Positions 9,119 to 18,955 are shown, numbered from the stretch's first letter. The stretch is 64,000 nt of DNA from Saccharicrinis sp963675435 (GCA_963675435.1 OY776216.1:744001-808000), one strand, 5' to 3'. Program-made: numbers and translations. Notes: generated by a model from the sequence alone, not told the origin.

Positions 9119-11266
9119 TTAACATTCAATGGTAGCTTTGACCTCAACTTTTATTTTTTTGTCAAATAATTTTCTGTCGTCAAATTCAGCTCGTTTGCCA
9201 TTGTTCCATTGCTCAACCGGTCGTAAATAACCTACAATTCGCGAATAAACCTCACAGTTGTTTTGTTTGCCAATCTCAGCGCATTTAGGACATAGGTGAT
9301 GTTCTCCATAGATATATCCATGTTCAGGGCAAATACTAAATGTAGGCGACAATGAAAAGTATGGAAGCCTAAAGTTGTTGCAAATTGTTTTCGCAAGCGC
9401 TTTTACAGATTCCGGAGGTAATTTGTTTTCTCCTACAAATGTATGGAAAACAGTTCCTCCAGTATACTTGGTTTGTAGTTCATCCTGAAGTTCCAATGCT
9501 TCAAATATATCATCAGTATATCCAACAGGTAATTGGCTAGAATTGGTATAGTATGGGGCGGCGTTATTGTCTTGTACTTGTTTTTCGTTGGCTACAATAA
9601 TGTCAGGGAATTCTGCTTTATCAATTTTTGCTAATCGGTATGTAGTTCCTTCTGCCGGAGTGGCTTCAAGATTATAGATATGTCCGGTTTCTTCTTGAAA
9701 TTCCTGCAGTTTTTGCCTCATGAAAGTCATGATGTTCTGAGCTTGTTTGTTACCTTCTTTGGTTGTGATATCGTATCCATAAAAATTAAGTAACAATTCA
9801 TTCATTCCAACTAATCCGATGGTAGAAAAGTGATTATCCCAGTAAGCACCGTTTTTAGCTTTAAGATGACGTAAATAGAATTTCGAATAAGGGTAAAGTC
9901 CATTTTCTGTTAATTGCTCAATGACTTTACGTTTAATCTCTAAACTTTCTTTTGCCATTTGCATTAATTTTGAAATACGTTGAAATAGTTCTTTTTCAGT
10001 TTTTGCTTCGTAGGCAATGCGAGGCATATTTAGTGTAACAACTCCAACTGATCCAGTTAAAGGGTTGGCTCCGAACAAACCGCCCCCTCTTGATTTTAAT
10101 TCGCTAGTGTCTATACGCAGACGACAACACATTGATCGAACATCATCAGGAGACATATCTGAATTGACAAAGTTTGAAAAATAAGGAATCCCATATTTTG
10201 CAGTCATTTCCCAGATAGGTTGGCGGTACTCATTATCCCAGTCAAAATCTTTGGTGATATTATATGTTGGGATAGGGAAAGAGAATATTCTTCCGTTTGC
10301 ATCACCTTCCGTCATAACTTCAGCAAAGGCTTTGTTAAAAATGTCCATTTCATGTTGATATTCTCCGTACGTTGAATCTTGAATTTTCCCTCCAATCACT
10401 ATAGCAGTGTCCTTCATGTTGTTAGGCACTTCTAAGTCTAAAGTTATATTTGTAAAAGGAGTCTGAAATCCGACTCTGGTTGGAATATTCATGTTAAACA
10501 TAAATTCCTGAAGTGCCTGTTTTACTTCTTTATAAGTTAAGTTGTCGTGGCGAATAAATGGGGCCAGGTAAGTATCAAAATTTGAAAAAGCCTGGGCTCC
10601 TGCAGCTTCTCCCTGCATGGTGTAAAAAAAATTAACTATTTGGCCCAATAGTGTTCTGAAATGGTTTGCTGGTTTACTTTCTACTTTTCCCGGAACACCT
10701 TTAAAACCAGTCATTATAAGTTCGTATAAATCCCAGCCTACGCAATATACGCTTACAAATCCCAAGTCATGAATGTGAAATTTACCTTGCGTATGTGCAT
10801 CACCAATTTCTTTAGGATATATTTTGTTGAGCCAATATTGAGAACTAATTATAGTAGAAACATGTTGATTCATACCTTGTAGGGAATAGGTAGAGTTAGC
10901 ACTTTCTTTTATTCTCCAGTCATTGTTATTGATATAATCATCAATGATATTAACATTAGAAAAGAGTTCTTTTACATTTCGAATACCATCATGTTGTTTT
11001 CGATAAATAATATACGCCTTTGCTGCTTTAAATTGATTTTGTTTAAATAGCTCTATTTCAACTAAATCCTGAATATCTTCAACACAAGGAATTTGTGAAT
11101 CAATTTGTTCAACTACCAAATTTGTAATTTTTTGTGCTAGTTTTCTGTTGGGTTCACCCACTGCTCGTAATGCTTTAAAAACTGCAAAAGTTATTTTATC
11201 CGATTCGAAAGGGACCAAGCGTCCGTCACGCTTTTGTACTGTTGTAATAGCACCATTAATTTTCAT
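9119..11266 (-). CDS. nrdD: Anaerobic class III ribonucleoside-triphosphate reductase NrdD
   Basis: A 715-aa glycyl-radical enzyme that reduces ribonucleoside triphosphates to dNTPs without oxygen. Residues about 5-95 form an ATP-cone regulatory domain (VQKRDGRLVPFESDKI). The catalytic barrel follows. The C-terminus has the zinc site (C646, C659, C662, C671) and the glycyl-radical loop RIVGYLRPVEQWN with the radical glycine at G679. nrdG is directly downstream. The 5' leader holds a cobalamin riboswitch, unusual for class III and suggesting that this B12-free enzyme is used when cobalamin is short (inference; a B12-dependent class II NrdJ elsewhere would fit). Confidence 0.96.
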   Translation of the reverse strand: MKINGAITTVQKRDGRLVPFESDKITFAVFKALRAVGEPNRKLAQKITNLVVEQIDSQIPCVEDIQDLVEIELFKQNQFKAAKAYIIYRKQHDGIRNVKELFSNVNIIDDYINNNDWRIKESANSTYSLQGMNQHVSTIISSQYWLNKIYPKEIGDAHTQGKFHIHDLGFVSVYCVGWDLYELIMTGFKGVPGKVESKPANHFRTLLGQIVNFFYTMQGEAAGAQAFSNFDTYLAPFIRHDNLTYKEVKQALQEFMFNMNIPTRVGFQTPFTNITLDLEVPNNMKDTAIVIGGKIQDSTYGEYQHEMDIFNKAFAEVMTEGDANGRIFSFPIPTYNITKDFDWDNEYRQPIWEMTAKYGIPYFSNFVNSDMSPDDVRSMCCRLRIDTSELKSRGGGLFGANPLTGSVGVVTLNMPRIAYEAKTEKELFQRISKLMQMAKESLEIKRKVIEQLTENGLYPYSKFYLRHLKAKNGAYWDNHFSTIGLVGMNELLLNFYGYDITTKEGNKQAQNIMTFMRQKLQEFQEETGHIYNLEATPAEGTTYRLAKIDKAEFPDIIVANEKQVQDNNAAPYYTNSSQLPVGYTDDIFEALELQDELQTKYTGGTVFHTFVGENKLPPESVKALAKTICNNFRLPYFSLSPTFSICPEHGYIYGEHHLCPKCAEIGKQNNCEVYSRIVGYLRPVEQWNNGKRAEFDDRKLFDKKIKVEVKATIEC

Positions 11267-11429
11267 AGTAACTTAATTTAGTATTAATAATCAATGGTAG
11301 CAGTGGTAAAATAATAAGAAAGGTAAAGGTTTTATAAAATTCTCATTCGTCAGGTTTGTTCGAATCCAATATACCCATACTCTCTTAGCCTTTTTTCCCG
11401 AAAGCTACGATTTATAGAACTAAAAAAAA

Positions 11430-11570
11430 TAGGTCTTCCGGCTTGTTGCACTTTAGTTTGCCTTCCCATTCTATATAGAACAGTGGCTTTGTAGAACTAA
11501 AGCTTAAAAAACAACTTACGGCTGCGGGTACAGCTACTGATTTACACAGTATTCCCTTACATCATTTTTA
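11430..11570 (-). promoter_or_regulatory. Cobalamin riboswitch 2 (upstream of nrdDG)
   Basis: On the minus strand the leader contains GGGAATACTGTG, then AGTAGCTGTACCCGCAGCCGTAAGT, and ends with CAAGCCGGAAGACCT near 11430-11445. These match the B12 box and closing segments of the two receptor riboswitches. The only minus-strand genes downstream within the unit are nrdD and nrdG, starting about 160 nt away. Confidence 0.9.
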
Positions 11571-11664
11571 GTATTATAAAAATAATGGTATTAATAGAAG
11601 AATAAATTTAGAAATAGGAATAGTTATGAAAAAGAAATGAACAGGTATGGCGTAGTAATAAAAA

Positions 11665-11705
11665 ATCCCATCTAACACTTTTTATTACAATGTGTTAGGT
11701 GGGAT
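11665..11705 (-). terminator. Intrinsic terminator after the CbiK-like lipoprotein gene
   Basis: A 14-bp stem (11665-11678 with 11692-11705, one G-T pair) is followed on the minus strand by TTTTTATTA. It ends the receptor/CbiK unit and isolates it from the nrdD leader. Confidence 0.85.
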
Positions 11706-11736
11706 GGTGATCTTATAATGTAATTGATGAAACAGG

Positions 11737-12681
11737 TTAATTAGCCATTGCTGTTTCAAGGTGACTCATCCAAATTGCATCAATCTCTGGATAGTCTCCT
11801 AAACCTTTCATAACGCAATTTACAGTGTAGCCTGCATCAACTAATCTTTCTCTCCAAGATTGTTCTTCAGGATTTGTTTCACCAGTGTTTCCATTCATGT
11901 CATTGTTAGCATGATCACCTGCAATTGACATTAGTGGAGAAATAGTCACAGAAGTTGGTTTTACAGGTAGTGCATTTAATTTTGTAATAATTGCACCAAT
12001 TGAACTTTTATCGGCATCAAAAGCAGTTCCTTCAACAGTTCCAACAAAAAAGTTTGAATTCAAAGCTTTTAGTTTCGCTTCAAATTTAACATACTGACCA
12101 TCGGCTGCATGTGGTGTTCCGTGTCCCATTAATAATACAGGGCCTTCTGATAACTGGGTAGCAAATTTAGTGTTAAGTACAGTCGCAACAGCGTTTAAAT
12201 CAGTATCAGAATCCAACAATGGGCGTCCGATAGAAAATTCAACACCAGGATATTCTTTTTCAATAGCTTCTGTTGTTTCAACCATTTCATCAAATTCTTC
12301 TCCGGGAATAACGTGTAAAGACTGAACAGTAAATTTTGAATAGCCCTCTTTAATCATTTGAACAATTGCTTCGTTAGGCGTGTCGTTGTCAATTACAGTT
12401 CCATTTAATTCACCTTCGCCATTTCCTTGGCGTAGTTTGTTTAAAATCAAGTCAGATGTATATCCCCATCTGATTTCATCATCCGGAAATTGAACTTTGG
12501 CTGCTGCATCAATTGTTGCAAAAGTTGTCTGAGGATCAGGGTATGAAGATCCAAATGTTACCAATACGGTACCTTCTTTATCACCTAATTCAAATTTTAC
12601 ATCATCGTTATCATCATTACATGATGTAAAAAGAAGTGATCCTGTTGCCAGGCACACAAGTGCTTTTTTTAGTAAATTCAT
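11737..12681 (-). CDS. CbiK-like chelatase, predicted lipoprotein (second copy)
   Basis: A 314-aa paralogue of the exported CbiK at 939-1811. The N-terminus is a lipoprotein signal (GSLLFTSC, lipid-bearing C21) followed by an acidic linker, so it is anchored to a membrane. CbiK motifs persist: VLVTFGSSYPDPQ (39-51), QSLHVIPG with H123, MGHGTPH with H187 and H191, and AGDHANND with H257, so the metal-binding histidines are kept. A CbiK-like lipoprotein paired with a TonB receptor matches the P. gingivalis IhtA/IhtB arrangement, where the chelatase-like lipoprotein acts on haem at the surface. Here the riboswitch upstream points to corrinoid or cobalt rather than haem (inference). It follows the receptor gene by 23 bp and ends at a strong terminator. 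Confidence 0.88.
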   Translation of the reverse strand: MNLLKKALVCLATGSLLFTSCNDDNDDVKFELGDKEGTVLVTFGSSYPDPQTTFATIDAAAKVQFPDDEIRWGYTSDLILNKLRQGNGEGELNGTVIDNDTPNEAIVQMIKEGYSKFTVQSLHVIPGEEFDEMVETTEAIEKEYPGVEFSIGRPLLDSDTDLNAVATVLNTKFATQLSEGPVLLMGHGTPHAADGQYVKFEAKLKALNSNFFVGTVEGTAFDADKSSIGAIITKLNALPVKPTSVTISPLMSIAGDHANNDMNGNTGETNPEEQSWRERLVDAGYTVNCVMKGLGDYPEIDAIWMSHLETAMAN

Positions 12682-12704
12682 AATGTTTAATATTTAGTTT
12701 AAAT

Positions 12705-14984
12705 TTATTTTGAATGGTTTTTATTATAGCTAATGTTTATTGATGTAAAGAATGTTCTGCCTGGATTTAAGGTGCCGTAATGTGAACCATAAGGTCTGTC
12801 ATCCACATAATTAAAGATGTTGTCGATGCCTGCAGAAATATTAATGTCGAAATTTGCATATCTCTTAATGGTATGGTTTGTTGTAAATTTCCACAGACAA
12901 TAAGGATCTGCATACATTTTCTCAGGTTCTTCTTCCAAATAAAATTTATCAGATTTATAGGTACCTGTAAGATTTAGTTTCAGCATATAGTTATTCCACT
13001 TTCTAGTCCATGATGTTTTAAAGGCAGCACTGTGTTCAGAAGTTCCGTCTAACCTGATGTCAAGTGTTTTATTTCGGGCATCAACATAGCTGTAGCTTCC
13101 CTGCATTTTTAGTGCTGAAGTAATGTTTACGTTCAGAGAAAAGTCAATGCCTGACAAGTTTGCATCATTAATGTTATATCTCATTTTGGTTTCTTCAACA
13201 CCTCTTCTTGCAGCATCATAATCGGTTTCAATAATCTTATAATCAATCATATCTTTTATAATATTTGTATATAAATTGATTTCTGCTTTTATATTTTTGT
13301 TTTTATAAACCGATGAAATTGAGTAATAATTTGATTTTTGAGGTTTTAAATCTTCATTACCTAAATAAAGGGTGTATGTTCCCATTCTCTCGCTTTCATA
13401 GTAGTAATAAAGCTCTTTTAATGTGGGACTTTTAAAACCATTGGCATAGGAAATACGATTTGTAAACTGACCAACCTTGTACATTGCTGATAGTTTAGGA
13501 GTACATATAAAACCAAACTGACTGTGGTAAATAGTGCGTAAACCACCCACTATATTTAAACTTTTATTTAGTCTAAGTTCGTTCTGGGCATACAAGGCAT
13601 AAGTGTAGCTATTTACGTCACTTTTGATCAATCGATATTTTGATTTTAGATAATCACCCAGAATTTCAGTACCAATACTTAATGTGTGTTTTGATTTATA
13701 TTTAAATACTCCTTTTGCAGAAAAGCTTAGATTGGTCTGGTCTGAATTTTTAAAACGGTCTCCCGGATAGTAAGTAACCTGAATCACTCCATTAGGTGTA
13801 GTATAGTGTTCATTATATTTGTATGGATATTCGTTGTAGTACAAAAAGTTACCATACTCAGCACTAAAGTTGATATAGTTGTTTTTTGATAAAGCGTATT
13901 TACCTCCTAAAATTGCAGTTTTGTTGTTATAATAGTAGTTATACATTCTTCCTTTGAAAGGGAAAAAGAGTCTTTTTTCATACCATGATAATTCACTATC
14001 CAGACTTAAGTTTTTATTGGCTTTATAGGTAAAAGATTGTATTAAAGTGTAGGAATGCTTTTTATTGACAGGCTTATCGTATGTTTGAACTAAGAAGGGG
14101 AGGTCGTGATTATTCTTCCATTTGCTGTTGTATTCCAAACCGTTTAGTTGCCAACCGTCAATCTGACTACGGGAGAGAGATGTTTTTGACGATATCTTCC
14201 CTTTGTTAATATATAGTGAGTTGAGCTGTTTCCATTCATTGTAAGCTCCCAGTTTTGAGCTAATAGTGATTTTAATATCCTGTTTCGATTTTTTGGTAAT
14301 TATATTAATCACTCCAGATATTGCGTCAGAGCCATAAAGTGTAGAAGCTGCACCTTTAACAACTTCTATTTGTTCAATATTTTCAGGATCAATTCTGGTC
14401 AAGTCAAAGCGGCCACCGACACTTCCCGTTAATCGTTTACCATTTACTAATATAAGTACATAGTCATCTCCAAGTCCGTTGATTTTTATTGATGAGCCCA
14501 TAGATGAAGTGTTAAAATCCAGAGAGGAAGAAATGTTACTGATGATTTCTTCAATGCCTCTTCCTGATAACTCGCTTATCGTTTTCCCTGAAATAATTTC
14601 CGTTTGAACAGGAGCATTTTCTAACTTGTATTTAGTGCCGGTTCCGGTTATTACGATGGGCGATAATTGCTCGCTTATTGGAGTTAATTCTATATTTAAA
14701 ACGGTGTCAGTTGTATTTAATATTATTTCCTTTTTAAAAGGAGCATAACCAATACAAGAGGCACATAACTCATAGGTTCCTGACTTAATTTGCTTTATCT
14801 CAAATAAACCATCCTTTTGGCTATAGGTAAAATCAGATGTATTTGCCAAATATATATTAGCAAATTCAATCGGTGCTTTACTTATTGTATCTTTTACTAC
14901 TCCGGATAGATTAATTCCCTGAGTATATACAATGCACGAGCAGGCATATAGCAATAATGCTACAAGCGCAAACTTTAAATTCAT
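12705..14984 (-). CDS. TonB-dependent outer-membrane receptor, cobalamin-riboswitch controlled (second copy)
   Basis: A 759-aa receptor with a signal peptide (1-21), a carboxypeptidase-regulatory-like domain (about 24-110), a plug containing INGLGDDYVLILVNGKR and VKGAASTLYGSDAISGVINI (to about 235), and a beta-barrel whose end reads VDDRPYGSHYGTLNPGRTFFTSINISYN. It is paralogous to the receptor at 3350-5527, with the same plug and C-terminal motifs but a longer barrel. A cobalamin riboswitch lies about 70 bp upstream and the CbiK-like lipoprotein gene 23 bp downstream; the PepSY and binding-protein genes of the first module are absent. It probably imports a different corrinoid or related tetrapyrrole (inference). 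Confidence 0.9.
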   Translation of the reverse strand: MNLKFALVALLLYACSCIVYTQGINLSGVVKDTISKAPIEFANIYLANTSDFTYSQKDGLFEIKQIKSGTYELCASCIGYAPFKKEIILNTTDTVLNIELTPISEQLSPIVITGTGTKYKLENAPVQTEIISGKTISELSGRGIEEIISNISSSLDFNTSSMGSSIKINGLGDDYVLILVNGKRLTGSVGGRFDLTRIDPENIEQIEVVKGAASTLYGSDAISGVINIITKKSKQDIKITISSKLGAYNEWKQLNSLYINKGKISSKTSLSRSQIDGWQLNGLEYNSKWKNNHDLPFLVQTYDKPVNKKHSYTLIQSFTYKANKNLSLDSELSWYEKRLFFPFKGRMYNYYYNNKTAILGGKYALSKNNYINFSAEYGNFLYYNEYPYKYNEHYTTPNGVIQVTYYPGDRFKNSDQTNLSFSAKGVFKYKSKHTLSIGTEILGDYLKSKYRLIKSDVNSYTYALYAQNELRLNKSLNIVGGLRTIYHSQFGFICTPKLSAMYKVGQFTNRISYANGFKSPTLKELYYYYESERMGTYTLYLGNEDLKPQKSNYYSISSVYKNKNIKAEINLYTNIIKDMIDYKIIETDYDAARRGVEETKMRYNINDANLSGIDFSLNVNITSALKMQGSYSYVDARNKTLDIRLDGTSEHSAAFKTSWTRKWNNYMLKLNLTGTYKSDKFYLEEEPEKMYADPYCLWKFTTNHTIKRYANFDINISAGIDNIFNYVDDRPYGSHYGTLNPGRTFFTSINISYNKNHSK

Positions 14985-15053
14985 AAAATATGTGTATCAA
15001 AATTTTACAATACGAATCTTTACCCGAAATTCATTACTGTATCAGTTTTTATT

Positions 15054-15222
15054 AAGCAGGTCTTCTGGCTCGTTCTTGTTTTGTTTACCTTCCCATTCAA
15101 AAGAATAGTGGTGTTGAAGTACAAAACCTTTATCAGAACTTACAGCTGCGGGTACAGCTCCAGGTTTACACTGGATTCCCTCTCATATATAATCGTGCGG
15201 ATTATATATTACTTATTTCGGC
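15054..15222 (-). promoter_or_regulatory. Cobalamin riboswitch 3 (upstream of the second TonB receptor/CbiK unit)
   Basis: On the minus strand: GGGAATCCAGTG, then GGAGCTGTACCCGCAGCTGTAAGT at about 15136-15160, closing with AGCCAGAAGACCTGC at 15056-15070. The B12 box is identical to that of riboswitch 1. The receptor start is about 70 nt downstream. Confidence 0.95.
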
Positions 15223-15224
15223 TG

Positions 15225-15232
15225 TAAAAGTA
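15225..15232 (-). promoter_or_regulatory. Candidate promoter -7 element (TACTTTTA) for riboswitch 3
   Basis: On the minus strand TACTTTTA differs by one base from TAnnTTTG and sits at the same place relative to the riboswitch as the element before riboswitch 1. Confidence 0.35.
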
Positions 15233-15469
15233 ATTGTTTAAAGTTTAAATGCAATAATTATACACTATCAAATGAGAAAAATCTCATATAAATGAGAATG
15301 AAATGTTGTAAAATATGATTCTGAGGTCTTGAGATATTATCAATAATAAGATGATTTGTAAAGGTGACTATTGAAAAATTGCTTAGAATTTCAATACATG
15401 ACATTTGTAACCATGGGGTAGATCTAAAATTTATATTTTTATCTACATTAAATACGCTTAAAAAAAAGA

Positions 15470-17968
15470 ATGATAAGATATTTTATTTTATTCATGGTTT
15501 TAGTTTCATCCATGTTTATTCACGCACAAAGTGTGACGGATTGTAAGGACTGGAAAGTATCGAGCCCAATAACACTTCAATTGCCTGTTTTTGCAGAAAA
15601 AGGTTCTGTTGATGGAAGAGTGTTTGATCGTGTGGGATTGCTTACAAATACTAAAGTAACTAATACTGGCGCTATATCACCTATTAAACAAGATGATTCA
15701 TTTACAATTCCAGGAGTAAACTCAAAAAACCAATTGGTTGAACTGAATGGATATATTTCAGTATCGCAGTGGGTTGAAGCAAAAATTACAATACAGTCCA
15801 ATGGAATTTATGAAGTTTATATAGATGAAGAAAAAAGCAAAACGGTTTCTAAACCTAATGAAGAAACTAGTATTTATCTAAAGCTTCAAACTGGGAAACA
15901 TCAAATTACAATAAAAGCTTTAAGTATTGATGATACGCTTACTTTTCACGCATCTTATGCCGTTGAAGAACAATTGAGTGGGGCAATAAGTTGGTCGGTT
16001 GATGCACAAAGAACCATGAACATTCATGATATATTGGATGGAACCAGGGTTCAGAATTTAAAAATATCTCACTCTGGTAATTATGCTCTTGTTCAGATGA
16101 CTGACGTAATTAAAGGGACTGGAAAAAAACATACAATCACCCAAATTATCAATTTATCTGAGAAAAAGGTGATATTAAATGTAAGAGATTTAGCTTATAA
16201 TCTAAGTTGGTTACCAAAATCAGACCGTCTGTCTTATCTAATAAAAAAAGATAACACTACATGTCTTTATGTTTATGATTTAAAGTCGGGAAAAGAAGAA
16301 TGTATTTCCGAAAATGTAAAGGGAATGTATGTTTCTCAATGGTCACCCAATGAAGATTTTGTTGTTTTATCAAAGACAATAAAAGCTGATATTACAGGGG
16401 ATTTAAAGCGTATTTTTGGAAATGATGATCGTCTGCCTTACTTCAGAAATCGAATAAATCTGTATTTGCTTAATATTGAAAATGGCCTGATACAAGCTTT
16501 AACCGCAGGAAATCTTTCTGCAGATTTAAATGATATTAAACCAGATGGCAGTAAAATTTTATTTTCTACAACTAAGATGGATTATCAATCCACACCTTTC
16601 TATCGTCAGAATATGTATGAGCTGAATCTGAAAACGTTTAAGTTGGATACATTGTGGAAAGATGAACTTTATGGATGTTCTTGTAAATATGCTCCAAATG
16701 GACAAAAACTATTAGCTATTGGATCAGCAAAAGCATACGGAGACTTGGGGCTTAAAATTACCAATGAACATTTGTCCAATAGCTTTGATAATCAGTTGTA
16801 CATATATGATTTGGTAAAGAAAAAAGCCACAGTATTAACTAAAGATTTTAAACCGTCCATAAATGATGCTAAATGGATGGATAATAATACTATTTATACT
16901 CAGGTTACAGAAGGAGATTGTGTGAATTTATATGCCTGTGATGTTGCAAAAAATACTTTTAGCAGGATTGATCTTCCTGTAGAAGTATTAACTCAGCTTG
17001 ATTTTGCTATTGATAAGCAGGTTGCAATTTTCAAAGGTACAAGCATTTCAACTCCAGAGAAAGTTTACACTGTAAACCTAGAAAACAGAAAAAGTACAGA
17101 ATTAGAATTCCCCAAAGAAGAAACGTATAGAGATGTAGCTTTTGGAGAGTCAGAAAAGTGGACGTTTGAAAATAAAAATGGTTTAACTATAGATGGAAGA
17201 GTTTATTATCCGGTAAATTATAATCCATCGAAAAAATACCCTTTGATTGTATATTATTATGGAGGGACTTCGCCAACAAGTAGAAGTTTTGGAGGTAGAT
17301 ATCCTAAAAACATTTGGGCAGCCAATGGTTATATGGTTTATGTTTTACAACCAAGTGGAGCAACTGGTTACGGACAAAATTTTTCGGCATTACATGTCAA
17401 TGGATGGGGGAGAGATGCAATTGATGACATTATTGATGGTACAAAAGCGTTCTTGAAGAGTCATCTAACAGCAGATGCTGAAAATGTTGGTTGTATTGGA
17501 GCTTCGTATGGTGGTTTTACTACTATGATGTTGCAAACACGTACAGATATTTTTAAAACAGCTATTGCTCATGCTGGTATTAGTGATATTTCAAGTTACT
17601 GGGGAGAAGGCTATTGGGGTTATTCCTATAGTTCATCAGCAGCTACAGGTAGTTATCCTTGGAACAGAAAAGATATTTATGTAGAAAATAGTCCGCTTTT
17701 TAATGCCGATAAATTCCAGAATTCAATTTTGTTATTGCATGGTACAAGCGATACAAATGTTCCGGTAGGTGAGAGTTTACAATATTATGCAGCGTTGAAA
17801 ATATTAGGAAAAGATGTGGAAATGATATTAATTGATGGAGAAAATCATCACATTTTGGATTATAAAAAACGCATTAAATGGAATGATACCATTATTGCCT
17901 GGTTTGATAAAGTACTAAAAGATCAGTCTGGCCAATGGAATGATATGTTTCCGGAAAAAAAGCTGTAA
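15470..17968 (+). CDS. Secreted S9 family prolyl oligopeptidase-like serine peptidase
   Basis: An 832-aa protein with signal peptide MIRYFILFMVLVSSMFIHAQ. Residues up to about 560 include a PA14/jelly-roll-like N-terminal part and a beta-propeller-like region (repeated LYVYDL and YIYDL strands). About 570-820 is the alpha/beta-hydrolase domain: nucleophile S679 in GASYGGF, D761 in HGTSDTNVP, and the catalytic histidine at H793 or H794 in DGENHHI. S9 peptidases of this layout cut short peptides, often after proline or as dipeptidyl/acyl-aminoacyl peptidases, in the periplasm or outside. It is transcribed alone, opposite to the receptor unit, and ends at a terminator shared with the TauE gene. 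Substrate specificity is unknown. Confidence 0.88.
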   Translation: MIRYFILFMVLVSSMFIHAQSVTDCKDWKVSSPITLQLPVFAEKGSVDGRVFDRVGLLTNTKVTNTGAISPIKQDDSFTIPGVNSKNQLVELNGYISVSQWVEAKITIQSNGIYEVYIDEEKSKTVSKPNEETSIYLKLQTGKHQITIKALSIDDTLTFHASYAVEEQLSGAISWSVDAQRTMNIHDILDGTRVQNLKISHSGNYALVQMTDVIKGTGKKHTITQIINLSEKKVILNVRDLAYNLSWLPKSDRLSYLIKKDNTTCLYVYDLKSGKEECISENVKGMYVSQWSPNEDFVVLSKTIKADITGDLKRIFGNDDRLPYFRNRINLYLLNIENGLIQALTAGNLSADLNDIKPDGSKILFSTTKMDYQSTPFYRQNMYELNLKTFKLDTLWKDELYGCSCKYAPNGQKLLAIGSAKAYGDLGLKITNEHLSNSFDNQLYIYDLVKKKATVLTKDFKPSINDAKWMDNNTIYTQVTEGDCVNLYACDVAKNTFSRIDLPVEVLTQLDFAIDKQVAIFKGTSISTPEKVYTVNLENRKSTELEFPKEETYRDVAFGESEKWTFENKNGLTIDGRVYYPVNYNPSKKYPLIVYYYGGTSPTSRSFGGRYPKNIWAANGYMVYVLQPSGATGYGQNFSALHVNGWGRDAIDDIIDGTKAFLKSHLTADAENVGCIGASYGGFTTMMLQTRTDIFKTAIAHAGISDISSYWGEGYWGYSYSSSAATGSYPWNRKDIYVENSPLFNADKFQNSILLLHGTSDTNVPVGESLQYYAALKILGKDVEMILIDGENHHILDYKKRIKWNDTIIAWFDKVLKDQSGQWNDMFPEKKL

Positions 17969-17999
17969 GCCAATTTTGATTATATAATTTATTGACGTT

Positions 18000-18041
18000 A
18001 ACCCACATCAGTTTGTCTTTTTAGATATTCTGTTGTGGGTT
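18000..18041 (+). terminator. Intrinsic terminator after the S9 peptidase gene
   Basis: A 12-bp stem (AACCCACATCAG, 18000-18011, with 18030-18041, one mismatch) is followed by TTTGTTTTTTTTCTG on the plus strand. Confidence 0.8.
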
Positions 18042-18063
18042 TGTTTTTTTTCTGTGTGCTCTG

Positions 18064-18825
18064 CTATTTGAAAAATAACATGATCGCAGAAATAGAAATC
18101 ACACCCATAACAAAGATTCTATATGCTTTTTCAGGAATTAATTTTACCAATCTTTTACCAATAAAGGCTCCAATAATTAAAACCGGCAAACAAACTAGGT
18201 TTAGTTGAAAGGTTTCTTGCGTAATAGATTTCCAATAAACAACATGAATAGGCACCTTGATGAGGTTAAGTATTAAGTAAAAGTAGGCTCCAGTTCCAAT
18301 AAAAGTCTCCTTTGGTAAGCGCATACTCATCAGGTATAAATTAAAAATAGGACCTGCAGCATTACCTATCATAGTAGCAAAACCACCAGATAGACCTAAT
18401 GAAGAGGAGAACCATCGTTTTTTCGTTAAGTCAACGGATCCATTAATTACATCTCTGTATACTAGAATAGCCAAACAAATAAGGATAGCAACAGCAATGG
18501 AGGTTCTAAATTCATCATCGTTTACATATTTACCAACAAAAACAGCTAAGGCAATTCCAATAATGGCCCAGGGAAGAAGTTTCTTTATGTATTTCCATTC
18601 GGCACTTCTTCTGTAATAAATTACAGCAAAGGTATCGCCAAATATTAAAAAGGGTAGAAGTATTCCCACAGAAGCCATTCCACCATATAAATGGGCTAAA
18701 ATAGGAATGTTTATCATTGCAAATCCTTTTAATCCACTTTTACTTAATCCTGCAACAAGTGCGCAAAAAATAGTTATCCACCATGTGGTCCAATCTGTAT
18801 GTAAAGGATTTAATAATGCTTCCAT
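18064..18825 (-). CDS. Sulfite exporter TauE/SafE family membrane protein
   Basis: A 253-aa integral membrane protein with seven to eight hydrophobic segments and the family pattern: AGLSKSGLKGFAMINIPILA near the N-terminus and a second glycine-rich half around GLSGGFATMIGNAAGPIFNLY. TauE/SafE proteins move sulfite, sulfoacetate or related organosulfur anions; the direct substrate cannot be told. It is a single gene with convergent neighbours and no sulfur-metabolism gene adjacent, though the CoA-disulfide reductase/TusA fusion is 4 kb away. Confidence 0.85.
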   Translation of the reverse strand: MEALLNPLHTDWTTWWITIFCALVAGLSKSGLKGFAMINIPILAHLYGGMASVGILLPFLIFGDTFAVIYYRRSAEWKYIKKLLPWAIIGIALAVFVGKYVNDDEFRTSIAVAILICLAILVYRDVINGSVDLTKKRWFSSSLGLSGGFATMIGNAAGPIFNLYLMSMRLPKETFIGTGAYFYLILNLIKVPIHVVYWKSITQETFQLNLVCLPVLIIGAFIGKRLVKLIPEKAYRIFVMGVISISAIMLFFK

Positions 18826-18916
18826 ATAAAAAACAAAGGAAAGCTTTATTTATGAAAATGCCTAAGAATTCATTTTTTTTAAGATGTTTATTGAAAAAGG
18901 AGGGAGTAGAAATAAA

Positions 18917-18950
18917 AAAATGCTGAATTTCTAAAAGAAATCAGCATTTT
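18917..18950 (-). terminator. Intrinsic terminator after tRNA-Arg
   Basis: A 14-bp stem with one mismatch (18917-18930 with 18937-18950), followed on the minus strand by TTTTTTT, just past the tRNA 3' end. Confidence 0.8.
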
Positions 18951-18955
18951 ATCTG

